A stretch of 64,000 bases of DNA from Bacillota bacterium (lineage in GTDB: Bacteria > Bacillota > Ch66 > Ch109): the NCBI GenBank assembly GCA_013178275.1, contig JABLWZ010000001.1, positions 124,001 to 188,000 on the forward strand, given 5' to 3'. Positions within the stretch are counted from its first letter, which is position 1; each line of letters starts with the position of its first letter. The notes below the pieces were generated by a model. That model saw only the letters and a list, made by a program, of their open reading frames with translations. It had not been told where the DNA came from and did not search any database. A program made the translations under genes and the position numbers. Shown in pieces: positions 1-11,200 of the stretch.

Positions 1-242
1 TCCGGTGCGTTCTGGCCGGATTCCACTCCGTCAATTTTCTCGGCACCAAGTTTCTCAAGATATTTTCTCCTTGCTTCCAGGGGCAGGGAAGTAAAATGTA
101 TTTGATAGGATTTGCCACCGTTACCGCCGCCTTGGGGAGCCTGTATTTCTCTTACAGAATATTTGCCATTGGAAATCTGTTTTCTTACAGCCATTCCAGT
201 TATACCCAAGACTTTTGCAACTTCCCTAGTATTCAACCACAT
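1..242 (-). CDS. MuA-type transposase, N-terminal DNA-binding domain (partial)
   Basis: This gene starts with an ATG at 242 behind a strong purine-rich site (GGAGGGGGTGGGAAG) and runs off the left edge after about 80 codons. The visible residues begin MWLNTREVAKVLGITGMAVR and continue to a basic stretch with LEARRKYLEKLG. This matches the Mu-type helix-turn-helix at the N-terminus of phage Mu transposase and related proteins, where it binds enhancer or end sites. The catalytic DDE core would lie outside the window. The gene follows the small HTH regulator at 315-542 with a 72-bp gap and is probably cotranscribed from the promoter at 588-616. Alternatively it could be a stand-alone Mu-type HTH protein. 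Confidence 0.7.
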   Translation of the reverse strand, partial: MWLNTREVAKVLGITGMAVRKQISNGKYSVREIQAPQGGGNGGKSYQIHFTSLPLEARRKYLEKLGAEKIDGVESGQNAP

Positions 243-314
243 TTTCTTCCCACCCCCTCCGCATTTGATTGATATTTGTTAATTATCTCCATTGCCGCGA
301 TAACAGGCTTATCT

Positions 315-542
315 TTAAGAGGCGTTACTGGCTTCTTCGAGCAGTATAAATATTTCTTCAAAATTACAACCAAGTGCGTCGGATATTGCTTTTGCCGTTT
401 TGGGACTGGGTGAATTTAATCCTTTTTCAATTCTTGCGACAGCATACTTGTTTAACCCGGCTTTTTGAGAGAGCGCATGCCGCGATAAACCTTGTCTTAT
501 CCTTATTGATACTAGCTCTTTTGTTTTAGCTTTTATAATCAT
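315..542 (-). CDS. Small XRE-family HTH regulator (Ner/Cro-like)
   Basis: This 75-residue protein is almost entirely one helix-turn-helix domain: residues 9-65 contain RIRQGLSRHALSQKAGLNKY followed by ARIEKG, the usual XRE/Cro pattern. The ATG at 542 lies just downstream of AGGGGGTCC. Its promoter and an 18-bp operator-like inverted repeat sit immediately upstream, and a MuA-type gene follows. In Mu-like phages the first early gene (ner) encodes a small regulator that limits early transcription, so that role is inferred here. It faces away from the larger repressor gene at 853-1593. Confidence 0.8.
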   Translation of the reverse strand: MIIKAKTKELVSIRIRQGLSRHALSQKAGLNKYAVARIEKGLNSPSPKTAKAISDALGCNFEEIFILLEEASNAS

Positions 543-561
543 TTCAGGACCCCCTTTAGAA

Positions 562-579
562 GTTATTCAATCGAATAAC
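562..579. promoter_or_regulatory. Operator-like inverted repeat
   Basis: GTTATTC and GAATAAC flank a 4-nt centre, giving an 18-bp near-palindrome. It sits about where transcription from the leftward promoter (588-616) should start, so a bound HTH protein would block that promoter. It is the likely target of one or both of the flanking HTH proteins. Confidence 0.6.
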
Positions 580-587
580 CTATCACC

Positions 588-616
588 ATTATAATTAGTC
601 GTATGAATATTTTCAA
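588..616 (-). promoter_or_regulatory. Sigma-A promoter for the leftward early genes
   Basis: On the minus strand there is TTGAAA (611-616), a 17-bp spacer and TATAAT (588-593). This is close to consensus and fires left into the HTH and MuA-type genes. Confidence 0.75.
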
Positions 617-636
617 GTGTTTTTAGTAAGATAAAG

Positions 637-665
637 TTGCTCATTTGAATAATTTTGGATATAAT
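637..665 (+). promoter_or_regulatory. Sigma-A promoter for the repressor gene
   Basis: TTGCTC (637-642), a 17-bp spacer and TATAAT (660-665) point right toward the repressor. The leader to the GTG start at 853 is about 180 nt. This promoter is back-to-back with the leftward one, as in lysis/lysogeny switches. Confidence 0.6.
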
Positions 666-852
666 TGTAATACGGTTTAACGCTTTTCAATTGTCCCCGT
701 TCCGCCTAGTGGGCAGTATCACTAAGCTCTACTTAACTGCCACGGAAAAGGACGTTAGTCTCCTGTAATTTGCCTTCCGAAGACATGGCTGTTATGACTA
801 TGTCTTGGTTAAAAATCTATTAATTATGGAAAACTATGGTAGGGTGATAAGT

Positions 853-1593
853 GTGGCAACTTTAGGTGAGAGGCTTAAACAATTACGAAAAGAAAAAGGT
901 CTAACTCAGGCAGAATTAGCTAAAGCAGTCGGCCTGTCTAAAAGTGCAATAATACAATATGAAAACAATAAAAGGAACCCTAATTTTAATGCGCTTATAG
1001 CATTGGGGGACTTTTTTAATGTTAGTGGGAGCTATTTAACAGGTAAATCAGACTATAGAAGGTCATCTGAAGAAATGTTTTTTAATGAAGTCTTAAAAAT
1101 GGATGAAAAAATAGCGGATAAACCAGATGACATTAAAAGAAAAGTTATTTCTCTTATGAATCACTTCTACGAAGTAATTAATTCCATCTTAAAAGCTGAA
1201 ATAGATAAAAAAGCATCTAATGGAAATAATATTGTTGACGAGAGAAATATAATGTTATCAAATCTATATACAACATTAGACATACTTAAGAGGGTTTATT
1301 TTGGTAACTACCTGCCTTCAAAGGAAGAATGGGAAAACGGATTGTTGTCAGAACTGGATTATTATAAACGACGGGAAGCAATCTTTCAGAGATATACTAG
1401 AGATTTAACAGAGAAATGGAAAATCATCTTTACGCTTCGGTGTAAACACCTGTACGAGCAGTATGTATCAGAATTTGACCGTGTAAGAAATGACAAAATA
1501 CATTTAGAAGTTCTAGAAGAGATTAAAAATGAATTTGAAACACAAGACGATCCTTATCCTCGGTTTGTAGATAAGCGGCTAAAAGATGAATGA
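853..1593 (+). CDS. XRE-family phage-type repressor
   Basis: The N-terminal ~65 residues form a canonical XRE helix-turn-helix (RLKQLRKEKGLTQAELAKA, then SKSAIIQYENNKRNPN). The remaining ~180 residues are charged, largely helical-looking and not recognised. There is no S24 peptidase (LexA-like) signature, so RecA-triggered self-cleavage is not indicated. An in-frame TTG at 805 lengthens the frame, but the GTG at 853 is preferred because AGGGTG lies just upstream and the HTH begins immediately after it. It is transcribed divergently from the small HTH/MuA genes, across an operator, and is followed by a terminator. AT-rich codon use contrasts with the GC-rich chromosome to the right, consistent with acquired DNA. 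The role as element repressor is inferred from layout. Confidence 0.78.
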   Translation: MATLGERLKQLRKEKGLTQAELAKAVGLSKSAIIQYENNKRNPNFNALIALGDFFNVSGSYLTGKSDYRRSSEEMFFNEVLKMDEKIADKPDDIKRKVISLMNHFYEVINSILKAEIDKKASNGNNIVDERNIMLSNLYTTLDILKRVYFGNYLPSKEEWENGLLSELDYYKRREAIFQRYTRDLTEKWKIIFTLRCKHLYEQYVSEFDRVRNDKIHLEVLEEIKNEFETQDDPYPRFVDKRLKDE

Positions 1594-1628
1594 TATAAAA
1601 TGTACTATCTATCCCGGTAGAATACAAA

Positions 1629-1676
1629 AAAACAGCCGCTCTCCTGTACTTGTTAACAAGAGTAAGGCTGTTTTTA
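1629..1676 (+). terminator. Terminator after the repressor gene
   Basis: AAAACAGCC (1629-1637) pairs with GGCTGTTTT (1666-1674), with an inner CTTGTTAACAAG palindrome, and runs into TTTTTATATA. It lies 36 bp after the repressor stop. Confidence 0.75.
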
Positions 1677-1688
1677 TATAGGCACCTT

Positions 1689-1872
1689 AGTTCCTTACCA
1701 CAATTTTACATAATTCCTTTTAACCCTTTATTTACAAGTATTTGCGCCGAGTTAATAAAACAACTGTCAAGTTCCTTACCTTGACAGTTTATTAAAACAA
1801 GAAACCCTTATGTATCAAGGCTTTTTTATCTTGCTACTAACCGGTGTTATCTTCAAAATCAAGTTCACGACA
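1689..1872. repeat. Subterminal repeats of the Mu-like element
   Basis: Two imperfect 81-bp units start at 1689 and 1770 with an identical AGTTCCTTACC, and each has an AACCCTT-type motif 33 bp in (1722 and 1803). A truncated third copy starts at 1862. A 10-bp inverted repeat (1762-1771 with 1780-1789) lies across the second unit. These are probably transposase binding sites at the element end. The next 330 bp (1873-2208) hold no gene I can support; the short open frame at 1881-2144 has no protein character. Confidence 0.5.
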
Positions 1873-2208
1873 AAAATATCGTGTCCCCGGCCCCAATTTT
1901 TTTAACTCCCTCTTTATACCCTAAAACCCCCGTCATTACTGGGTTCTATCCTAATCTTTCCCGGTTTTCCCCACTTTTTCCCACTCCTCTCTTACGAAAC
2001 ATTACTGTGTCCCTCACCAAAAAGCGGTGCATTAAAAGTCGGAGATGCCGGCATATTATTCACCTTCACCACTTTTTTCGAGAAATTTTACGTTTTTCCT
2101 TCCACAGTAGCTTATTTCGCAAAAATTTAACGCCGGTTTGCTAAAATTTAAGGACCGACAAGCTATAAAACAATCGTGAAAAAATATGGGGGTAGAGGAG
2201 TGGGGGTT

Positions 2209-5200
2209 ATGATCTTCTTAAAAGGGAAAAAGGCCAAAACGTTGAGACTTTTTATGGTCATGACACTGGTTCTTGCATCACTGGCTGTGGGACCGCTGCC
2301 GGCCGCTGCCGCTGGTGCCCCGGCGCTGGAGATATCTCCATCCACCACGGGTTTCAGCTGGTCGCCGACAGTGGTGTTCCCCACCATAGACAGTCTTTCA
2401 CCCGCTCCCGTTCAGGCGGGCGCCAGCCTGACCAGCAGCGGCGCCGGGTTTGGCGATCCCGGTCCTGGTGCGGAAGGCAAGGTTATTTTAATCGGACCCG
2501 ATCAGACAGATGTGACTGTCAGCTCCGCTGTCTACGCTACGCCGCAGAACCCGGCTATCAGCCCGCCCACCCTAAATCTCAAAGTAGAGGAAGCCAGTCA
2601 GGAGGTTACTTTCACAGACTCAACCCTGCAGGCGGCTGTCTGGGCCGCCCTGGGCAACTCCGGCACCCCCGGATTAATCACCATCGGCGACATGCAGTCC
2701 CTGACCTCCTTATCCGCGGGTGACAGCGACATCCAGTACCTGGACGGCCTCCAGTATGCCACCAACCTTCAAACGCTGGATCTTCACAATTGTAAGATCG
2801 AAGATATCAGCCCCCTGTCCGGATTGACCGAGCTGACGACGCTGGATTTAGGCAGCAACCAGGTCAGCGACATCAGCGTCCTTACCAACATGACCAAACT
2901 GAAATTCCTTTCTCTATATGGCAACCAGGTCAGCGATATCAGCGCCCTTTCCGGCAAGACCAACCTGGAGGTGCTTTATCTTTCATATAATAAACCGATC
3001 AGCAATCCCGAGGTTCTGTCCGGCCTGACCAACCTGAATTTTCTTTGGATCGGCGGTGAGCAGATCGGCGACATCAGCTTCCTTTCGGGCCTGACCAAGC
3101 TGCAGAACCTTTACCTGGACGGCGATCAGATCAGCGACGTCAGCCCGCTGGCAGGATTGACCAAACTACAGGCCCTTAACCTCAATTACAACCAGATTGT
3201 AGATGTCATCCCCCTGCAGGGCTTGGTAAACTTGCAGGAGCTGGGCCTGGGCTCCAACCAGATCAGCGACCTCAGCGCCCTGTCTAACATGAACCAACTG
3301 CAAACACTTGACCTGCACGAGAACCGGCTCTTTACCATCAGCGCCCTGACTGAACTCGCGGCTCTGAAGACACTGAATGTAAGCGACAACTACCTGAACC
3401 TGAACCATGGTTCGCAGACCATGAACGACATCGACGCCCTGCTGGCGAAAGGTGTCAGCGTTACCTACCAGCCGCAGAGGCAGCCCGAGAAGCCAGTCAT
3501 CACCACCGACAGCCTGGCGGATGGCTTCGTTGGCTCGCCCTACAGCGCGGCCCTGACGGTTTTGGGCGGCACCGCACCCTACACCTGGGAGGCCGCCGGA
3601 CTGCCGGAGGGACTCGGAATCGATGGCGGCAGCGGCGAGATCTCCGGCACCCCGTCCGCGGCGGGAGACTTCCAGTTAAACCTCACGGTGACCGACATCA
3701 ACGATGAAAAGGCCAGCAAGAGCCTAGCCTTAAAGATCTCGGGCCTGACCATCACCACCGACAGCCTGCCGGACGGCATCGTCAGCTCGTCCTACAGCGC
3801 CACCCTGACGGTCAGCGGCGGTTTTGCGCCGTATACCTGGGAGGCCGCCGGACTGCCTGAGGGACTTGGAATAGATGGCGGCAGCGGCGAGATCTCCGGC
3901 ACCCCGTCCGCGGCGGGAGACTTCCAGGTAAACGTCTCGGTGTCTGACAGCTCCGGTCAAAACGCCAGCAGCACTTTAACCCTGAAGATCAAGGGTCTGA
4001 CCATCACCACCGAGAGCCTGCCGGAGGGCAGCGCGGGGCAGGCTTACAGCGCCACCCTGACAGCCAGCAACGGGATCGAACCATACGCCTGGGAGGCCGC
4101 CGGACTTCCCGCTGGACTCGTTATCGACCCCGGCAGCGGGACGATCTCCGGCACCCCGACCAAGGCCGGCGCCTTCCCGGTAAGCGTCTCGGTGTCCGAC
4201 AGCTCCGGCCAGAACGCCAGCCAGAGTCTCAATTTGAATATCACCGGAATAACCATCACGCGTGCTGATAAAACAGTTATGCTTGGCGATGAGCTATATG
4301 ACTCTAGTTGGGCCCAAGGCGGCATCGCGCCCTACACCTGGGACGCCGCCGGCCTGCCGCCGGAAACCTATCTCGCTCCCGACCCGTACATCCCCGGCCA
4401 GTGTTTTATCAGAGGCACCGTAACCAAGGAAGGCACCTATCCAGTGGTCCTTACCGTGAGCGACAGCGCCGGCAACAGTACCAGCAAGGATTTCACGATA
4501 ACGGTCACCGGCATGCAACTCATTTACAGCTCTTGGGATTACGGGGCATCTCTACGAGTTGAAGGCGGTTTTCAGCCGTACACCTGGAGCGCCACCGGCC
4601 TGCCGCCGGGGCTCAGCCTGCAGCCGGGTATGGAATACGTCATGGGCACTACTTACTATTATTCGTATAAATGCAGCATCACCGGCACACCGACGCAGGA
4701 TGGCTCATACACGGTGGTGGTCACAGTGAGGGACAGCGCCGGGAACAGCGCCAGCAGCAATAATATTACCTATAATGTCACCAACACCGCAGGGCAAGCA
4801 TTGACCCTTCGCCCATACAATCCAGAATTCGATTTGGGCTGTCCCGTCGACGGCTACCTCACGCCCAGCGGAGGAATACCGCCCTACGCCTGGAGCGCCG
4901 TCGGTCTGCCTCCAGGATTCAGCCTCGAAAGTTCCGGCCGGCTTTCTGGCACCCCGACGCAGGTGGGCAGATTCGATGTGGCGATATCAGTATCAGACAG
5001 CAAAGGGAAAAATGCCAGCGCCAACGGCATATGGGTCATCAATCCCCCGTCCATGAGCTTCAACACCCACCTGGTACCCCAGGTATGGAATGCATGGGAA
5101 CTGGGAGTCGGCTCCGTGAACGAACCCTTCGATATATTCCCGCCGAAAGCCGTCGGCGGACTGCCGCCTTACACCTACAGCATCGAGCCCGTTAACGGGA

Positions 5201-8200
5201 GCGGCCTGCCGCCGGGACTCGTTATCGACAGCAGCACCGGGGAAATCTCGGGCACGCCGTCACAGGCTGGGACCTGTTATTTCTATTACAAGGCAACTGA
5301 CAGTATGGGCAATGGAAACTCACTCAGGAGCATCATTACGATAGATGAAGAACCCGGACATACAACTGTTAACTCTCCGCCAACTACTTTAGAAGTCACG
5401 ACCGAGAGCCTCCCGATCGCCACCATAGGCGCGCCTTATCTCGCAGGGGTTGAGGCCGATGGCGGGCAGCCGCCCTACCATTACGGCTGGTGGGACCCGA
5501 CCAGCACCACCGGCTATTTCCTGCCGCCGGGGCTGAGCCTTAATTCCCTGACCGGCGTTATTTCCGGTACACCCACCACAGCCGGAGCGTGGCGGGTCGT
5601 CTTAAGCGTCTCCGACTCCACGGACCCCGCGCTTCATGTCACCGCTGCCAAGAGTTTCTTCCTGTACGTCGAAGACTTTTACATCAGCTCAATCACTTTG
5701 CCCGACGGCACCATGAACCAGCCGTACAGCGCCGCCATAGCAGCCAAGGGCGGGACGGCACCCTACACCTGGAGCGCCACCAACCTGCCGCCGGGGCTTA
5801 ACCTCAACCCCCAGACCGGGGTTATTTCCGGCGTCCCGGCTGAAATGGGATCATTCTCTGTATTCGTGACGGCGGCTGACAGCCATAATCAAATCGCCAA
5901 AAAATACTTCAGCCTGAATATCAAAGGGATCAGCATTACCACTGACAGCTTGCCCGACGCCTATACCAACACACCCTACAGCACTACCCTGGCCGCCCTA
6001 GGGGGGGCACCGCCCTACACCTGGTCAGCCAACCTTTCCGGAGGATTTAATATCGACCCTGATACCGGAACGATCTCCGGCACGCCGACGACCAAGGGCG
6101 ATATCGCCATTACCACCACAGTAACGGACAGCGAGGGGAGCAAGGACAGCAGGAACCTGACCCTGACCGTCAAGAGCCTCACTATCACCACCGAGAGCCT
6201 GCCGGACGGCAGAACCGGGCAGGCTTACAGCGCCACCCTGGAGGCCAAAGGCGGCACCGAACCCTATACCTGGAGCGCCAGCGGGCTGCCGCCGGGACTC
6301 AGCATCAGCGGCAGCGGGGAGATCGCCGGCACCCCGACCCAGGCCGGTGACTTCCAGATCGACCTGACGGTGACCGACCACGACGGAGAAACGGCCCTAA
6401 GGAGTCCGAACCTGAAAATTAAGGGCCTGGCCATCACCACCACCAGCCTGCCGGACGGCCGTACCGGGCAAGCATACAGCGCAACCCTGGAGGCTGAAGA
6501 CGGCACCGGGCCATATACCTGGGAGGTGCTCGGCGCGGAGACCGGCCTGCCTTCGGGGCTCGCACTCAATGCCAGTACCGGGGAGATCAGCGGCACGCCG
6601 ACCCGTGCCGGCAGCTACCATATAGCCTTCACGGTAACCGACAGCAGCGGAAACAAGGCAGGGAAGACCTTGGGCCTGAAGATCAAGGGCCTGGCCATCG
6701 CCACCAGCGAATTGCCGGAGGGCGAAAAGGGCCAACCATACAGCGCAACCCTGGAGGCTGAAGATGGCACCGAGCCCTATACCTGGGAGGTACTCGGCGC
6801 GGAGACCGGCCTGCCTTCGGGGCTCGCACTCAATGCCAGCACCGGTGAGATCAGCGGCACCCCGACCCGTGCCGGCAGCTACCAGATCGCCTTCACGGTA
6901 ACCGACAGCAGCGGCAACAAGGCCCAGAAGACCTTAGGCCTGAAGATCAAGGGCCTCGCCATCACCACCGACAGCCTGCCGGACGGCAGCGTAGGCTCGC
7001 CTTACAACGTCACCCTGGAGGCCAGCGGCGGTATCGAGCCCTATACCTGGGAATCGGTGATCGATGCGGAGGCCAGCCTGCCGCCGGGGCTCGCCCTCAA
7101 TGCCGGCACCGGGGAGATCAGCGGCACCCCGGCCAGCGCCGGCAGCTACCAGATAGAATTTAAAGTGAAGGATAGCAACGATAATAATGCTTACAAGACC
7201 TTAAGCCTGGAGATCAAGGGGTTAGCCATCACCACCGACAGCCTGCCGGACGGCAATACCGGCGAGGCTTACACCGCCACCTTGGCCGCCAGCGGCGGCA
7301 CCGCGCCCTATACCTGGGATGTGGCGATCGGGGAAGATCGCGGCCTGCCGCCGGGGCTTGAACTCAATGCCGGCACCGGGGAGATCAGCGGCACGCCGAC
7401 CCGTGCCGGCAGCTACCTGGTATCCTTCGCGGTGACCGACGGCAAGGGAAACCATGCCGAGAAGACCTTAGACCTGGAGATCAAGGGATTGGCCATCATC
7501 ACCGAGAGCCTGCCGGACGGCAGTCCCGGGGAGTTATACGCCGTCACCCTGGAGGCCAGCGGCGGCATTGAGCCCTATACCTGGGATGTGGCGATCGGGG
7601 AAGATACCGGCCTGCCGCCGGGGCTCGAACTCAATGCCGGCACCGGGGAGATCAGCGGCACGCCGACCAGTCCAGGCAGCTATAAGGTATCTTTCTCGGT
7701 CACCGACGGCAACGACAACTATGCCGAGAAGACCTTCGACCTGAAGATCAAGGGGTTGGTCATCACCACCGACAGTCTGCCAGACGGCCGTACCGGGCAG
7801 GCCTACAGCGCCACCCTGGAGGCTGAAGATGGAACCGAGCCATATATCTGGGAGGCGGAGATCGATGAGGAGACCAGCCTGCCGCCAGGGCTCGAACTCA
7901 ACGCCAGCACTGGTGAGATCAGCGGCACCCCGACCAATGCCGGCAGCTACAAGATATCCTTCGAAGTTACTGACAGCGACGAAAATAAAGCTTACAAGAC
8001 CTTAAGCCTGGAGATCAAGGGATTGGTCATCACCACCGAGAGCCTGCCGGACGGCAGTCCCGGGGAGGCCTACACCGCCACCCTGGAGGCAAACGGCGGC
8101 ACCGCGCCCTATACTTGGGATGTGGCGATCGGGGAAGATACCGGCCTGCCGCCGGGGCTCGAACTCAATGCCGGCTCAGGGGAGATCAGCGGCACCCCGA

Positions 8201-11200
8201 CCCGTGCCGGCAGCTATAAGATATCCTTTGAGGTTACGGACAGTGGCGAAAATAAAGCTGACAAGACCTTAAGCCTGAAGATCAAGGGTCTGGCCATCAC
8301 CACCGAGAGCCTGCCGGACGGCAGTCCCGGGGAGGCCTACACCGCCACCTTGGTCGCCAGCGGCGGTATCGAGCCCTATACCTGGGATGTGGCGATCGGG
8401 GAAGATACCGGCCTGCCGCCGGGACTCGAACTCAATGCCGGCACCGGGGAGATCAGCGGCACCCCGACCCGTGCCGGCAGCTATAGGATATCCTTCTCGG
8501 TCACCGACAACAGCGACAACTACGCCGAGAAAACCCTGAGCTTGGAGGTCAAGGGGTTGGACATCACCACGGAGAGCCTGCCCAGCGGCCAGGCCGGGGA
8601 ACCTTACAGCGCCACAGTGGAGGCCAGCGGCGGCACCGGGCCATATACCTGGAGCGCCAGCGGGCTACCGCCGGGACTCAGCATCAGCGACAGCGGGGAG
8701 ATCACCGGCACCCCGACGGGGGGCGGGAGCTTCAACGTGGAGATCACGGTAACCGACAGCGGCAATAGAAGCGTTGCGGAAACCTTTCCGCTGTATATTA
8801 CCGATCTGGACATCACCACGGAGAGCCTGCCCAGCGGCCTGATCGGAAAGCCTTACAGCGCAGCGCTGGAGGCTGTTGGCGGTACCGGATCATACACCTG
8901 GAGCAGCAGCGGGCTGCCGCCGGGACTCAGCATCAGCGGCAGCGGGGAGATCAGCGGGACCCCAACGGAGAGCGGGAGATTCGACGCGGAGATCACGGTA
9001 ACCGACAGCGACAACATCGGCGTGGCGGAAGAATTCCTGCTGTATATCACCGACCTGGACATCACCACGGAGAGCCTGCCCAGTGGTCAGGCCGGGGAAC
9101 CTTACAGCGCCACAGTGGAGGCCAGCGGGGGGGCGGGAGGCTATACCTGGAGCGCCGGCGGGCTGCCGCCGGGACTCAGCATCAGCGGCAGCGGTCAGAT
9201 CACCGGCACCCCGACAGAGGGTGGGAGCTTCACCGTGGAGATCACGGTAACCGACAGCGACAACATCGGCGTGGCGAAAGACTTCCTGCTGTATATCACC
9301 GACCTGGACATCACTACGGAGAGCCTGCCCAAGGGTCTGACCGGGAAGCCTTACAGCGTCACAGTGGAGGCCAGCGGGGGGGCGGGAGGCTATACCTGGA
9401 GCGCCACCGGGCTGCCGCCGGGACTCAGCATCAGCGGCAGCGGTCAGATCACCGGCACCCCGACTGAGGGCGGGAGCTTCACCGTGGAGATCACGGTAAC
9501 CGACAGCGACAACATCGGCGTTGCGGAAGACTTCCTGCTGTATATCACCGACCTGGACATCACCACCGACAGCCTGCCCAGGGGCCTGGCCGGGGAGCCT
9601 TACAGCGCCACAGTGGAGGCCAGCGGCGGAACCGGGTCATACACCTGGGGCGCCACCGGGCTGCCGGATGGACTCAGCATCAGCAGCAGCGGTCAGATCA
9701 CCGGCACCCCGACTGCGGGGGGGAGGTTCACCGTGGAAATCACGGTAACCGACAGCGATAACATCGGCGTGGCGAAAGACTTCCTGCTGTATATCACCGA
9801 ACTGGACATCGCCACCGACAGCCTGCCCAGCGGCCAGACAAGGGAGCCTTACAGCGCAGTGCTGGAGGCCAGCGGGGGGGCGGGAGGCTATACCTGGAGC
9901 GCCATCGGGCTGCCGCCGGGACTCAGCATCAGCGGCAGTGGGGAGATCACCGGCACCCCGACTGCGGGGGGGAGGTTCAACGTGGAGATCACGGTAACCG
10001 ACAGCGACCATATAAGCGTTGCGGAAGACTTCCTGCTGTATATCACCGACCTGGACATCACTACCACCAGCCTGCCCAGGGGCCTGGCCGGGGAGCCTTA
10101 CAACGCCACAGTGGAGGCCAGCGGGGGGGCGGGAAGCTATACCTGGAGCGCCAGCGGGCTGCCAGCGGGACTCAACATCAGCAGCAGCGGCCAGATCACC
10201 GGCATCCCGACTGAGGGCGGGAGCTTCAGCGTGGAGATCACGGTAACCGACAGCGACCATATCGGTGCTGTGGCAACCTTCCTGCTATATATCACCGACC
10301 TGGAGATCACCACCACCAGCCTGCCCAAGGGCCTGGCCGGGGAGCCTTACAGCGCCACAGTGGAGGCCAGCGGCGGCACCGGGTCATACACCTGGAGCGC
10401 CGCCGGGCTGCCAGCGGGACTCGGCATCAGCAGCAGCGGCCAGATCACCGGCACCCCGACTATGGGCGGGAGCTTCAACGTGAAAATCACGGTTATCGAC
10501 AACGACAATACCGACGCTGAGGTGGATCTCCTGCTGTATATCAGCGACCTGGATATTACCACCACCAGCCTGCCCAGCGGCCTGACCGGGAAGCCTTACA
10601 GCACAGCGCTGGAGGCCAGCGGGGGGAAGGGGAGCTACACCTGGAGCGCCAGCGGGCTGCCAGCGGGACTCAGCATCAGCAGCAGCGGCCAGATCACCGG
10701 CACCCCGACTATGGGCGGGAGTTTCAATGTGGAGATCACGGTGACCGACAGCGACCAAATCGGCATTGTGGCAAGCCTCCTGCTGTATATCAGCGACCTG
10801 GACATCACCACCACCAGCTTGGCGGATGGTGCGGTCGGGGTGTCTTACAACCAGACCATGCAGGCCAGCGGGGGCATCGTGCCATACACCTGGAGCGCCA
10901 CCGGGCTGACGCCGGGACTCAGCATCAGCGGCAGCGGTCAGATCACCGGCACCCCGACCGAGGGCGGAAGCTTCAACGTGGAGATCACCGTTACCGACAG
11001 CAGCCATATCGGCGTTGCGAAAGGCCTCCTGCTGTATATCACCGAACTGGGCATCATCACCACCAGCCTGCCGGACGGCACGGTCGGGGTGACCTATAAC
11101 CAGACCATGCAGGCCAGCGAGGGCATCCTGCCCTACACCTGGAGCGCCAGCGGGCTGCCAGCGGGGCTTACCATCAACCCCGGCAGCGGCGTGATCACCG

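Larger units (their letters stand above)
1..1872. mobile_element. Edge of a Mu-like transposable prophage/transposon
   Basis: The left 1.9 kb carries a MuA-type DNA-binding domain, a small HTH regulator and a divergent repressor, which is the early-region layout of Mu-like elements. On the right, two copies of an 81-bp unit begin at 1689 and 1770 and share AGTTCCTTACC at their starts and an AACCCTT..CAAG motif 33 bp in. A third partial AGTTC lies at 1862. Such subterminal repeats are typical transposase-binding sites. Read from the outside, the end would be TGTCGTGAACTTG at 1872, which has the TG..CA terminus expected of Mu-type elements. The rest of the element lies left of the window. The exact boundary and target duplication are inferred and cannot be confirmed here. 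Confidence 0.55.

Noticed and set aside
1881..2144. Short open frame of 87 codons between the prophage end and the surface protein gene
   Set aside because: Proline/serine/arginine-rich composition from a pyrimidine-rich stretch, no ribosome site, and no protein family character.
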